8,607 bases of DNA from Chloroflexota bacterium. GTDB lineage: Bacteria; Chloroflexota; UBA6077; CF-72. The position numbers and the translations under genes were made by a program. Shown one piece after another: positions 1 to 6,634 of this stretch. The first letter of the stretch is position 1; every line of letters begins with the position of its first letter. The stretch spans positions 1 to 8,607 of the forward strand of contig JAFAWJ010000105.1 of NCBI GenBank assembly GCA_019242065.1, read 5' to 3'. The notes under the pieces are model-generated. The model searched no databases. It saw only the letters and a program-made list of their open reading frames with translations, and was not told the DNA's origin.

Positions 1-363
1 TTTACGCTGGCCGCGCTCGAACTGAACGATGGGCACGAGATGACGACGGGCGTATGACGCGACGTCCTGCACGAACCGATCGTGCAGTGGGCGGAAAGCA
101 GCTGGGGAAGCAATCCGATTGCCGACGTGATCGCACAAGAAAGCGCACAACTGGCCACTAGTTTGCAGTCTGGGAACGTAGCCGTTGAGGTACAGACGGT
201 CAATACACGAGGTCGACAACGACACATGGTCGCGGAGTATGGTGGCAACGCTGGGAGCTGGCATCGTCGACGCCTCCCGAGAGGGATGGATAGCACGCCG
301 ATGGTGCCACCGCAGTCACCCTCTCCTCGACGACGCTACTTGTCGGTTTGAGGCGAAGCTTCG
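1..363. other. stretch with no recognisable gene
   Basis: No family is recognisable here. An open frame starts with GTG at 82 and ends at 351 (89 codons). Its first part (about residues 1-50) has a plausible protein composition, but the second half becomes Arg/Pro/Ser-rich, as shadow frames do in GC-rich DNA. The same frame is open from base 1 to a TGA at 55-57 (18 codons), so the window may begin inside the tail of a gene or a decayed gene. No ribosome binding site precedes the GTG. Since the adjoining 364-857 region is mobile-element debris, decayed DNA is the likeliest reading. Confidence 0.35.
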
Positions 364-540
364 TTAGTACTCTTGCACTCCGCCAAGCAGCACCATGGCA
401 CCCTCCTCCGAAGCGAGGTCCGTAAACGACAGGTACGTGTACGAGGCACCTGAGTCATTGGCATTTTCCCATCGCCCCTGAGCTACAAGTGCTTGATTGG
501 TCGACTGATAGCCCCAGGTGTTTGCTGAGTAGAACGTCTT
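364..540 (-). pseudogene. possible C-terminal scrap of an unknown protein
   Basis: Read on the minus strand, this stretch gives about 58 residues ending in a TAA at 366-364. The composition is unlike a shadow frame: it is rich in Trp, Tyr, Asn, Gln, Thr and Ser and poor in Arg and Pro (for example TWGYQSTNQALVAQGRWENA, then a segment ending in GGVQEY). The three plus-strand frames over the same bases are broken by stops. The frame stays open upstream to 732, but beyond about 540 it runs antisense to a Tn3 transposase fragment, so the coding signal seems to end at that junction. I infer a gene cut off by rearrangement, keeping only its 3' end. I do not recognise the family, and no start codon or ribosome binding site can be assigned. 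It could still be chance. Confidence 0.3.
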
Positions 541-726
541 ATGCAGGACCTCGCAACCGCTCACGAACTCTCGTTCACGAACCGCCGCCACGTCAGCGTC
601 GCTCAGCTCGAGGCGGCCATCAAGGATCTGGTCAACGCCTATCACCCCTGCGACTTGCCGAAGGTCTGGGGCAGTGGCAGCTCGGCCGCGGCCGATGGCA
701 CCCAGTATGAGCTCGCCCAGACAAAC
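541..726 (+). pseudogene. Tn3-family transposase (TnpA) internal fragment
   Basis: About 60 codons read like the C-terminal catalytic part of Tn3-family transposases (DDE_Tnp_Tn3). The pattern is an L/SFTNRRHVS segment, then LEAAIKDLVNAY, then LPKVWGSGSSAAADGTQYEL. In the family this region looks like 'rHis...L..AI..viNay....LPk.WGsG..asaDGt.w.l.eqNL'. Full TnpA is about 1000 residues, so this is only a small internal piece. An in-frame TGA at 526-528 lies just upstream and no Tn3 homology is visible 5' of about 529. On the 3' side the similarity stops at about 724-726, where the family would continue with 'NLLSEYHIRYGG'. The ATG at 541 is merely the first Met in the fragment. No Tn3 terminal repeats or resolvase are visible. 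The piece is non-functional. Confidence 0.75.
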
Positions 727-857
727 CCGCATTGATCCGTGAGCTCACTTCCTGGATGCACAACCGAAACGTCCGGCAACCTAGGATTGACTGCCGCTTC
801 ACCACTCCCGACGCACGCATCAAACTCAGGCGCCTCTATCCGGCGATCCTGCCATGA
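711..857 (+). pseudogene. IS630-family transposase C-terminal fragment
   Basis: In the frame after the TGA at 708-710, about 48 codons run to a TGA at 855-857. They match the extreme C-terminus of a group of IS630-family (Tc1/mariner-like) transposases: an ALIRELTSWMHNRN segment, then ID.RFTTPDARIKLRRLYPAI and the stop. Known relatives typically end 'W...RN......W.FTt.DARIKLkrLYP'. The DDE catalytic core is absent, because directly upstream the sequence becomes a Tn3 transposase fragment in another frame. The two remnants meet within about 10 bases near 720. This is a dead 3' end. I could not identify the IS terminal inverted repeat downstream with confidence. Confidence 0.75.
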
Positions 858-860
858 CGG

Positions 861-887
861 TCCTCTAGTCTGGTGCTGCTAGGAGGA
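861..887. repeat. imperfect stem-loop just after the IS630 remnant
   Basis: TCCTCTAG at 861-868 pairs with CTAGGAGGA at 879-887 with one bulged G, leaving a 10-base loop. It lies 3 bases after the transposase stop. There is no T-run on either strand, so a classical intrinsic terminator is not supported. It may be part of the old element's end, or chance. Confidence 0.3.
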
Positions 888-923
888 TTCTGATCGCCAG
901 CCCGACTCCGCGTTCATTCAGAG

Positions 924-945
924 TCTGCATCGCTCTCGATGCGGA
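924..945. repeat. stem-loop with CTCT tetraloop
   Basis: GCATCG at 927-932 and CGATGC at 937-942 form a perfect 6-bp stem around a CTCT loop. Three further pairs, one of them a T-G wobble, extend it to 924-945. It lies about 150 bases beyond the stop of the minus-strand histidine kinase gene, so it could mark the end of that transcript. No T-tract follows on the minus strand, so the terminator role is only a possibility. The rest of 858-1092 shows no gene. Confidence 0.35.
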
Positions 946-1092
946 GTAAGAGCACGAAGGCTTGACGACGCACTGTCCAATCGCGATCCGAGTGAGGGTC
1001 GCGTTATTGTGCGGAGGATGTGGCACCGTCGCGCAGCTTCAGAGTTGTCCTTGGCGACCTGGCGCCGATGAGCGGGTTCGGCGCGGTCACGT

Positions 1093-2625
1093 TCACGTCC
1101 GTCCGTTCTCGCGATTGTTAGAGCTTGAGGCCACCGCCGTCGTCTCCGACTGGGGGCCTTCAGAGGTAGCCGAGGGAGGTGGCGAAGGTATATCAAGGGG
1201 TAGGCGCACGGTGAAACGAGCGCCGCGCCCCGGACGTGAGTCCACCTCCAGAGTGCCTCCGTGCGCTTCGGTGATGCCGTGTGCCAGATACAGCCCCAGT
1301 CCGACCCCCACCGAGCCAGGACCGGCGCCGAAGCGCTCGAAAAGATGGGGGACAACTTCGGGCGGGAGACCTGGCCCCGCGTCGATAACATTCACAACTG
1401 CCGAGGAATCCACGGTGGCCAACTCGATCACAACTGGCTCGCCGTGGGGCTGCACCTTGAGCGCGTTGGACACGAGATTTTCGATGACTTGTTGCAGGCG
1501 GGAGGCGTCCGCCGACACGACGAGCTCGTCGATTGGCGTACGGACCTGAATTGCTTCCGGCATCGGCGCCAATTGAGCGGCGCTCACCTTGATCAGCTCC
1601 ACCAGGTCGACTGGCTCACGCGTCAATTCGAAGACACCTTGTTTCAAACGAGCAGTGTCGAGCAGGTCACGTACCAGGCGATCGAGTCGGCCCACGCTAC
1701 CAATCAATTCTTCCGCGTCATTGAGGTAACGCTGCTGAGCCTCACGTCGAGCTCGCCGCACCAGCAGGTCGAGTCGGCCGCGGATTGGTGTGAGCAAGTT
1801 GCGGAAGTCATGTGCGAGGATAGTGATCAGCTCCTCGGCGGCAGTGCGTCGCCCGTAGGCCGCGGCTTCAGCCGTCGACCTCTCGGCCAACTCGGAGCGA
1901 TGCACGACTATGCCCACCCAACGAGCAACGGTCGCCAAAAAGCGCAGATCGCCCTCACTGAAAAACTCGGGTGCGGTCGAAACCGCCGAGAGCACGCCAC
2001 GGCGTTCGCCCGCGACCACGAGGGGCACGCTAATGTCCGAGCGAATGCCGAGTGCCTCTCGTATGCCGCGCAGTTCGTGTGTGTCGCGGTCCACGCGACC
2101 GGCTCGTCGAGGATTGCCCGTCTCAAAGACCTCAACCATGCGCCCGCCATTGACGATGGGCAGCAGGTGGAGACCAAGCGCGTGCTGCTTGCGGCCGAGT
2201 GGCGTCGGGCTTGTGCCACGCGCGACGAGCGTCGCCGTCGGAGCTTCGTACAAGAACGCATCAACCTTCTCGCAGCCGAGTGCCTCGACGACAGTGATCG
2301 TCGCCGCATCAAGTGCCGTATCGAGGTCCGACGGGACGATCTCCATCAATCGCTCGAGCGTAGCCAGGAGACTGTTTGGCTCCGCAGCCATGCCGCGTTG
2401 AGTAGCCCACGTGGCAAGCTCCGAGCGCGAACGCAAGCCGAGTCTGCGAAGTACCTGCTGAACATGATTGCCAGCCGTACCTGGTGTAATAACCATCTCA
2501 GCCGCAATCCGCTGATTTGTGTAGCCGCGTGCCACCAGTGCAGCGATCTCGCGCTGCCGCACGGTCAGCGCCTCGCGGCCAAGGCCAACCTCATCCAGTC
2601 TCACATCATCGTCCGACCGGCCCAC
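1093..2625 (-). CDS. LuxR-type HTH / GAF / sensor histidine kinase fusion
   Basis: This is a 510-residue soluble protein that joins DNA binding, sensing and kinase modules. Residues about 19-80 form a LuxR-type helix-turn-helix (LTVRQREIAALVARGYTNQR, then IAAEMVITPGT, NHVQQVLRRLGLRSRSEL). Residues about 85-245 resemble a GAF small-ligand sensor domain. A linker leads to HisKA with the H-box AHDFRNLLTPI, where His272 is the expected autophosphorylation site. HATPase_c follows: N-box ENLVSNALK (Asn383, Asn387), G1 box DAGPGLP (Asp415), F-box LFERFG, and G2 box GVGLGLYLAHGITEAHGG (about 440-457). All core ATP-binding motifs look intact. The last 30 residues are a Pro/Ser-rich tail. There are no membrane segments or signal peptide, so it should be cytoplasmic. 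The start is GTG; the frame is open further upstream to a TAA but has no earlier ATG or GTG. The ribosome binding site is weak, and GTG at codon 8 is an alternative. There is no receiver domain and no response regulator in the window, so the phosphate acceptor is unknown. It follows the GH65 gene by 143 bases. Confidence 0.93.
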   Translation of the reverse strand: MGRSDDDVRLDEVGLGREALTVRQREIAALVARGYTNQRIAAEMVITPGTAGNHVQQVLRRLGLRSRSELATWATQRGMAAEPNSLLATLERLMEIVPSDLDTALDAATITVVEALGCEKVDAFLYEAPTATLVARGTSPTPLGRKQHALGLHLLPIVNGGRMVEVFETGNPRRAGRVDRDTHELRGIREALGIRSDISVPLVVAGERRGVLSAVSTAPEFFSEGDLRFLATVARWVGIVVHRSELAERSTAEAAAYGRRTAAEELITILAHDFRNLLTPIRGRLDLLVRRARREAQQRYLNDAEELIGSVGRLDRLVRDLLDTARLKQGVFELTREPVDLVELIKVSAAQLAPMPEAIQVRTPIDELVVSADASRLQQVIENLVSNALKVQPHGEPVVIELATVDSSAVVNVIDAGPGLPPEVVPHLFERFGAGPGSVGVGLGLYLAHGITEAHGGTLEVDSRPGRGARFTVRLPLDIPSPPPSATSEGPQSETTAVASSSNNRENGRT

Positions 2626-2768
2626 ATGGGCGCGCGGAACGCAGGTGCTATGCCAGGGACACGTCAGGCGTGCGGGACCGCGATTCAGCCAACCTCGAGG
2701 GCGTTACCGGGACCACGACCTGACGGTGTGGGCCTGAGCAGACGCGGAAGGTCCGATCGTCACTTTTG

Positions 2769-4847
2769 CTACTGGAGCGGCTCGATTCTCACCGAGTCCT
2801 CTCCCTGTCGAGCGACGAGTCGTGCTGGCCGGCCGTGAACCCAGATGCGCTCGACTTCAAGGCCGTCCCACCCAGAGGGCATGACGACCGGCCGTTTTGC
2901 CCACGCACCTGGCGCGCCCGGCCCGAGCTCGAGACCAGTGAATCCATACAGACACCCGAGCAGAAACGCCCCGAGATTTGCGAAGAACGGACCGGCCGGC
3001 GGCTGCTCCTTGAACTTTTCCGGATCGTACTCGAGCGTCTGGCAGAACCTGCCCGCGATCAACCGAGCGTAGCCCTCCTCCAACAGCCGAGCCGCGAGCT
3101 GCCGGTCGCCAATCCGCGCTGCCCAGGCGCCATACAGCGGCGACAGCATCGGGCTGCCAATGTACTGTGGCGCGAGCTGGAGGAAGAACTCGAGCGTTGC
3201 ACGCTCGACCGACGGATCGAGCCCGTAACCTACCGGAAAAATCCCGGCCAGTGGGTCTGGTGTTGCGCCCTTGTCCTCCGATGCATCGAAGTCGTCGTGG
3301 CTAACCACCAGGCATCTCCTCGTATCTACTGGCAGTACGAGACGATCGGCCACGTCGCGCCAGATTGGAGGGCAGGGTGCTGAAATCTTCTCCGCGCAGG
3401 CAATCGCCTCGCCAAGAACGACAGCGCAAATCATGCTGGTGTATGCGTTGTTGTCTGTGGGCTGCTGGGTTTCGGCAATACCCATGACATTCTTGAACTC
3501 ATAGCCGCGGGCGGTGCTGGTCACGCGACTCACAATCCAGTCGGCAACCCCTTCGAGGACGTGCCAGGCCTCATCGCGTCGGAATGGCTCGTCGTTGGTC
3601 GCATGGCAATATCGCGCGAACGCCAGCGCCACATCGGGGCTGACATGATCCTCGAACCAGGCCGCCGTTCCTGGTCCGGGAGCAGCCTCGTCTCCGCGCG
3701 ATGGACCAGCTTCCCAAGGAAACTGGAGGCCGCCACGCCCGTGCATGGCGGCATTTGCGCGCGCGGCAGGTAACGAACGCGCTCGGAACGCGAGCAGCGC
3801 GCGCGCAGCATCTGGCTGGACAAGGAGCAGGGGCGGCACGGAAAAGGTTTCGATGTCCCACATCACGTGGCCGTAGTAATAGTGATAGTTGTGCCACTGG
3901 GACATTCCGAATATCGAGGTGCTGGCCAGCGACGAAGGATGCACAGATGTGTTCAAGTAAAAGAACGCGGCGTCCGTCAGTGCCTGCCAGTGCTTATCCG
4001 CGCCGACCAGCACGACACGGCCCTTCCAGAGCTCCGCCCACATGTCCCGGTTCTCTTGACGGAGCCGTTCGAAGCCGATCTGGCCCGCGTGGGCCGCGAG
4101 GCGGACGGCGTGCCGTTCGGGCTGGCCGTGTAACGCGCGCGGCACCATGCTGGCGATCTGCCGCAAGCGATAGATCCGGCCCGGTTCCGCAGCGAGTCGA
4201 TAATCCGTGATCAGGGGGCGTTCATCGCCCCAGAGCTGCCGCTCCTGCTTGGCATCCCCGTAGCCTGGGAACTCGGTGACGTAGGCGACCCCGCACGTGT
4301 CGGCTGTCCCACGCGTCTGCCAGCAGAGAGAACCGTCTACTGCGGACTGATCCTCGCCAGGGGTGCCCGTGCTGCGCGAGCGCCAGCTGCCAGGAATCGC
4401 GCCAGGATCCACCACGGCCCGAAGCGTCAGGTCACAGGCTTGATCAACCTCGACCTCCACCTCCTGGAGCGCCAACATCGGACGACGACGGCTGCAGAAG
4501 GTGAGCACGGAGACGCGGATCTGCACATCCTCAACCCTGGCAGTGATGCGCGAGTGCAGCTCGCCATAGCTGAAGTCGTATTGTTGCTCGAGCTCGACGA
4601 TTTCCATGGTGGCATCCGTCAGCCACACATCCCTGACGCAAATGTCCCCGCTCAGCGGATACGGCGCATGCGCCGAGCTCTCCACCTGCGTGACCGGATG
4701 CTCTCCAGCGAGGCCGTTCACGATGGCGACGCCGTTGCGGAGCGGCATTGCCCGCACGCGAAGGCCGATGACGCCGTTCGAGACGTACGCAGGCAACTCG
4801 GCGTGGCCGGCGCCGAAGACGGCCGCTGGGCTGATTGGGTCCGTCAT
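2769..4847 (-). CDS. glycoside hydrolase family 65 protein (probable alpha-glucosidase, kojibiose/trehalose hydrolase-like)
   Basis: This protein has 692 residues from the ATG at 4847. GH65 enzymes are inverting hydrolases or phosphorylases acting on alpha-glucosides such as trehalose, kojibiose, nigerose and maltose; human PGGHG (ATHL1) removes glucose from collagen glycans. The order fits the family. An N-terminal beta-sandwich (residues about 10-270) carries the usual 'SNGviG.Rv' opening. An (alpha/alpha)6 barrel follows, with GHVMWDIETFSVPPLL (Trp330-Asp331) and FPWEAG (about 376-381). Next comes VMGIAETQQPTDNNAYTS, whose Glu459 aligns with the general acid. A short C-terminal beta-domain starts near residue 640. 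Near the end, QTLEYD supplies Glu606 where the hydrolase branch has its base, and the phosphate-binding pattern of phosphorylases is not evident, so I favour hydrolysis. There is no signal peptide, so it is probably cytoplasmic. A TTG at 4910 would add 21 residues, but those fall outside the family homology and have no ribosome binding site. Neither start has a clear one. The exact substrate cannot be told from sequence. Confidence 0.88.
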   Translation of the reverse strand: MTDPISPAAVFGAGHAELPAYVSNGVIGLRVRAMPLRNGVAIVNGLAGEHPVTQVESSAHAPYPLSGDICVRDVWLTDATMEIVELEQQYDFSYGELHSRITARVEDVQIRVSVLTFCSRRRPMLALQEVEVEVDQACDLTLRAVVDPGAIPGSWRSRSTGTPGEDQSAVDGSLCWQTRGTADTCGVAYVTEFPGYGDAKQERQLWGDERPLITDYRLAAEPGRIYRLRQIASMVPRALHGQPERHAVRLAAHAGQIGFERLRQENRDMWAELWKGRVVLVGADKHWQALTDAAFFYLNTSVHPSSLASTSIFGMSQWHNYHYYYGHVMWDIETFSVPPLLLVQPDAARALLAFRARSLPAARANAAMHGRGGLQFPWEAGPSRGDEAAPGPGTAAWFEDHVSPDVALAFARYCHATNDEPFRRDEAWHVLEGVADWIVSRVTSTARGYEFKNVMGIAETQQPTDNNAYTSMICAVVLGEAIACAEKISAPCPPIWRDVADRLVLPVDTRRCLVVSHDDFDASEDKGATPDPLAGIFPVGYGLDPSVERATLEFFLQLAPQYIGSPMLSPLYGAWAARIGDRQLAARLLEEGYARLIAGRFCQTLEYDPEKFKEQPPAGPFFANLGAFLLGCLYGFTGLELGPGAPGAWAKRPVVMPSGWDGLEVERIWVHGRPARLVARQGEDSVRIEPLQ

Positions 4848-4962
4848 GTGCGGTTGACTGGTGCAAAGCGCACGCCTGTCTGGCGGTGGGACGGCAAAAA
4901 TGTACGGCAATGCGCGTTGTCGTTCTTTGCGCTGCTGTCTGGGTGCGAGCCAGCTGGGAAGA

Positions 4963-5439
4963 TCACGTGGTGCGGCTCCTCAGCGCTCTACCTCCCAGCA
5001 GGACGACGGCAAGCATGACAACGACCACGATCGACGCGATTAGCCATCCATTGGCGGAGGTGCCCGCCTGAGCCGAGTCATTTGCTGTTTGAGTTCCCGT
5101 CGAAGCTGTCGAGGCGCTTGTGTTGCCAGGTGTCACAGTTCCGTTGCTGCTCCTCCCACCGATGCTGCTGCCCGCTCCGCCGGCGTTGTCTGTACCACCC
5201 GCGGAATCCCCTCCGGTCGGCGATGTGCTGGAGGTGAAGTTGGTTCCGCCGGTGTTTGCTGTACCGCCACTTGCACCCGTACCACCCGTCACACCGCCAG
5301 TCGTCGTGAGCGCGCCACCAGTGCCGCCGCTGACGGCAGTTGGAGTCGTTCCACCACCATCGCTCTGGGCGAAAGCAGTTGCCGTACCTGCGATCGCCAT
5401 GCAACTGGCGATCAGGATATTTCCGATACTCCGGATCAT
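4963..5439 (-). CDS. secreted Gly/Thr/Ser-rich single-pass surface protein
   Basis: This 158-residue protein is of no family I recognise. Residues 1-24 look like a signal peptide (MIRSI, a hydrophobic core, then AFA before Gln25). Residues about 26-130 are low complexity: Gly-Gly pairs recur every few residues (38, 41, 48, 52, 58, 64, 76, 81, 87, 94) among many Thr, Ser, Ala and Asn, with no Cys or Lys and one aromatic. Residues about 131-150 (GWLIASIVVVVMLAVVLLGG) form one membrane helix followed by a basic tail (RALRSRTT). This predicts a flexible extracellular stalk anchored by its C-terminus with the tail inside. It could be an O-glycosylated, mucin-like spacer, which is inference. The frame is open upstream to a TTG at 5637, but the ATG at 5439 puts the signal peptide at the N-terminus. 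AGAGGG lies one base from this ATG, closer than usual. It lies 115 bases upstream of the GH65 gene on the same strand. There is no LPXTG motif. Confidence 0.65.
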   Translation of the reverse strand: MIRSIGNILIASCMAIAGTATAFAQSDGGGTTPTAVSGGTGGALTTTGGVTGGTGASGGTANTGGTNFTSSTSPTGGDSAGGTDNAGGAGSSIGGRSSNGTVTPGNTSASTASTGTQTANDSAQAGTSANGWLIASIVVVVMLAVVLLGGRALRSRTT

Positions 5440-5589
5440 ACCCTCTTGTGACGCAGCGGGCGGGCCAAGAGGCCGAGTCAGCGCCGTGCAATTTTGCATG
5501 TGTTCGATGCGTTGACGGCTGCTACCATCAGAAGCGCATTGCGCTGGAGCTAACACCTCATAACGGGAGACAAACTCGCATTCAGCGCC

Positions 5590-5614
5590 GTGCAGGCCCC
5601 TGCAGGATCTGCAC
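5590..5614. promoter_or_regulatory. cluster of TGCAG half-sites (operator candidate)
   Basis: Two overlapping inverted repeats share a centre: TGCAGG at 5591-5596 with CCTGCA at 5599-5604, and TGCAG at 5601-5605 with CTGCA at 5609-5613. An outer pair, GTGCAG at 5590-5595 and CTGCAC at 5609-5614, frames them. The half-sites repeat about every 10 bases, one helical turn, as a multi-site operator would. They lie about 150-175 bases upstream of the ATG of the minus-strand surface-protein gene. Whether a protein binds here, such as the LuxR-type HTH encoded further along the same strand, is speculation. Confidence 0.3.
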
Positions 5615-6618
5615 GAGCAATCCTCAACCGGATTCAATGACCCGGAGATGATCGATCCGCCCGCGCCCCGCGCACACGCTCGGTGGAGCCGTTGCCTCCA
5701 GCCACTCTCTTATGGACGCTCGCGTGGAATCCGGCTTGCGGAGCCGCGATAATGTGGCGTCGCCTGACATCTGCTCGCTGGCCGCCCGAGCGTCATCGCC
5801 TGAAATCACCTCGTCGACGTATCCAGCTCGACAGTTCGGCATCCGCTCGTCCGGCGTCCGATGTGCGGAGTCGGTTCGAGATTTCGATCGACCAGCCGCT
5901 CGTGTCCGGGGACCCTCGGTTTACGCTTCGACATACGTGCGTTCCTCCGCTGAAGCAAAGCACGCTGCGTGCCGCCGCGTGAGGACCCGCCTCCGTCCCG
6001 AGGTTCGTGCTGACCTGGGTGGCGCATACCCCCTGAGACAGGGCAATGTGGCACGCCTGCGTCTCTTCCCGAGAATCCTCGCGACGAGAGCCACGGCGCG
6101 CTGACGCACATCTGCTCAACCGCGTCATCGCGCATCTTGACCGGCGCAACGGTGAGTCGGACGCCGCTATGCAGTGCCACATTGGAAATGAGCACATTAG
6201 TGTCAGCGGCGGAGAACCGAAACCCCAGCGACGCTGACCTCGACAGCGACATCTGCCATCTCATTGATCATCAGATCGCGACACCCTGGCCACACTCGTT
6301 ATCGCTGGCCGCTGCAACGCTGCGCAGGCAAAGAGCAGCCGGGCGATTGCTGCGTCAGCGCACCCAAACTTCACGGGAGGTCGGACTTGCAGCACATCTG
6401 GGTCATTGTGTGCTCGCGCCATGGCACTGGCACGAGTCACACAGGTTTGCGATGCGGGCCGCTTTTCAGAGCGGGCGAGCCGCCTGCGCCGCATAAACAT
6501 GGAAAAATCGAGATGCCGAACGCGCGCGCAAAGGCATATGCTGCTACTCCGTGTTGGCGCGGTGGTCCACCGTAACCAGTTCGGCGCCCACGCACTCTGG
6601 TGCTTGCACCACAACGAA

Positions 6619-6634
6619 CGGAGGCAAAGGAAAG
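6619..6634 (+). promoter_or_regulatory. strong purine-rich ribosome binding site
   Basis: GGAGG at 6620-6624 followed by AAAGGAAAG gives two purine-rich Shine-Dalgarno candidates before the ATG at 6635. This settles the start of the glycine-zipper gene against an in-frame upstream start at 6551. Confidence 0.65.

Larger units (their letters stand above)
5440..6634. other. about 1.2 kb with no convincing gene
   Basis: Open frames exist on both strands, but they overlap each other, are rich in Arg, Ser, Pro and His, lack ribosome binding sites and resemble no family. The least implausible is minus-strand 5842-5624 (72 codons, ATG start, fewer Arg), directly upstream of the surface-protein gene. 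It has no clear ribosome binding site and I do not call it. The part near 5590-5613 carries a palindrome cluster, listed separately. The stretch could be long regulatory DNA, decayed coding sequence or a non-coding RNA locus. I see no tRNA, CRISPR array or intact mobile element in it. Confidence 0.5.

Noticed and set aside
82..351. Possible universal stress protein fragment
   Set aside because: A vague resemblance in one segment (VAVEVQTVNTRG) could not be supported by the USP ATP-binding glycine motif in any frame.
924..945. Rho-independent terminator for the kinase gene
   Set aside because: The stem-loop is real, but no T-tract follows on the minus strand and it lies about 150 bases past the stop, so it is listed only as a stem-loop.
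1261..2838. 525-codon plus-strand open frame opposite the histidine kinase gene
   Set aside because: It is antisense to a protein with clear HTH, GAF, HisKA and HATPase motifs, shows no domain of its own, and its His/Gln/Arg-rich composition is typical of a shadow frame in GC-rich DNA.
2769..4910. Longer GH65 start at a TTG (713 residues)
   Set aside because: The extra 21 residues have no signal peptide or family homology, and no ribosome binding site precedes the TTG. The ATG at 4847 fits the family start better, though it too lacks a good ribosome binding site.
4963..5637. Longer start (TTG 5637 or ATG 5499) for the surface protein
   Set aside because: Either would bury the signal peptide behind 20 or 66 Cys- or Arg-containing residues. 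The ATG at 5439 places it correctly.
5624..5842. 72-codon minus-strand frame upstream of the surface-protein gene
   Set aside because: Composition is tolerable, but there is no clear ribosome binding site, no recognised homology and many overlapping frames.
5868..5890. tRNA-like GGTTCGAG motif
   Set aside because: No acceptor, D or anticodon stems can be built around it.
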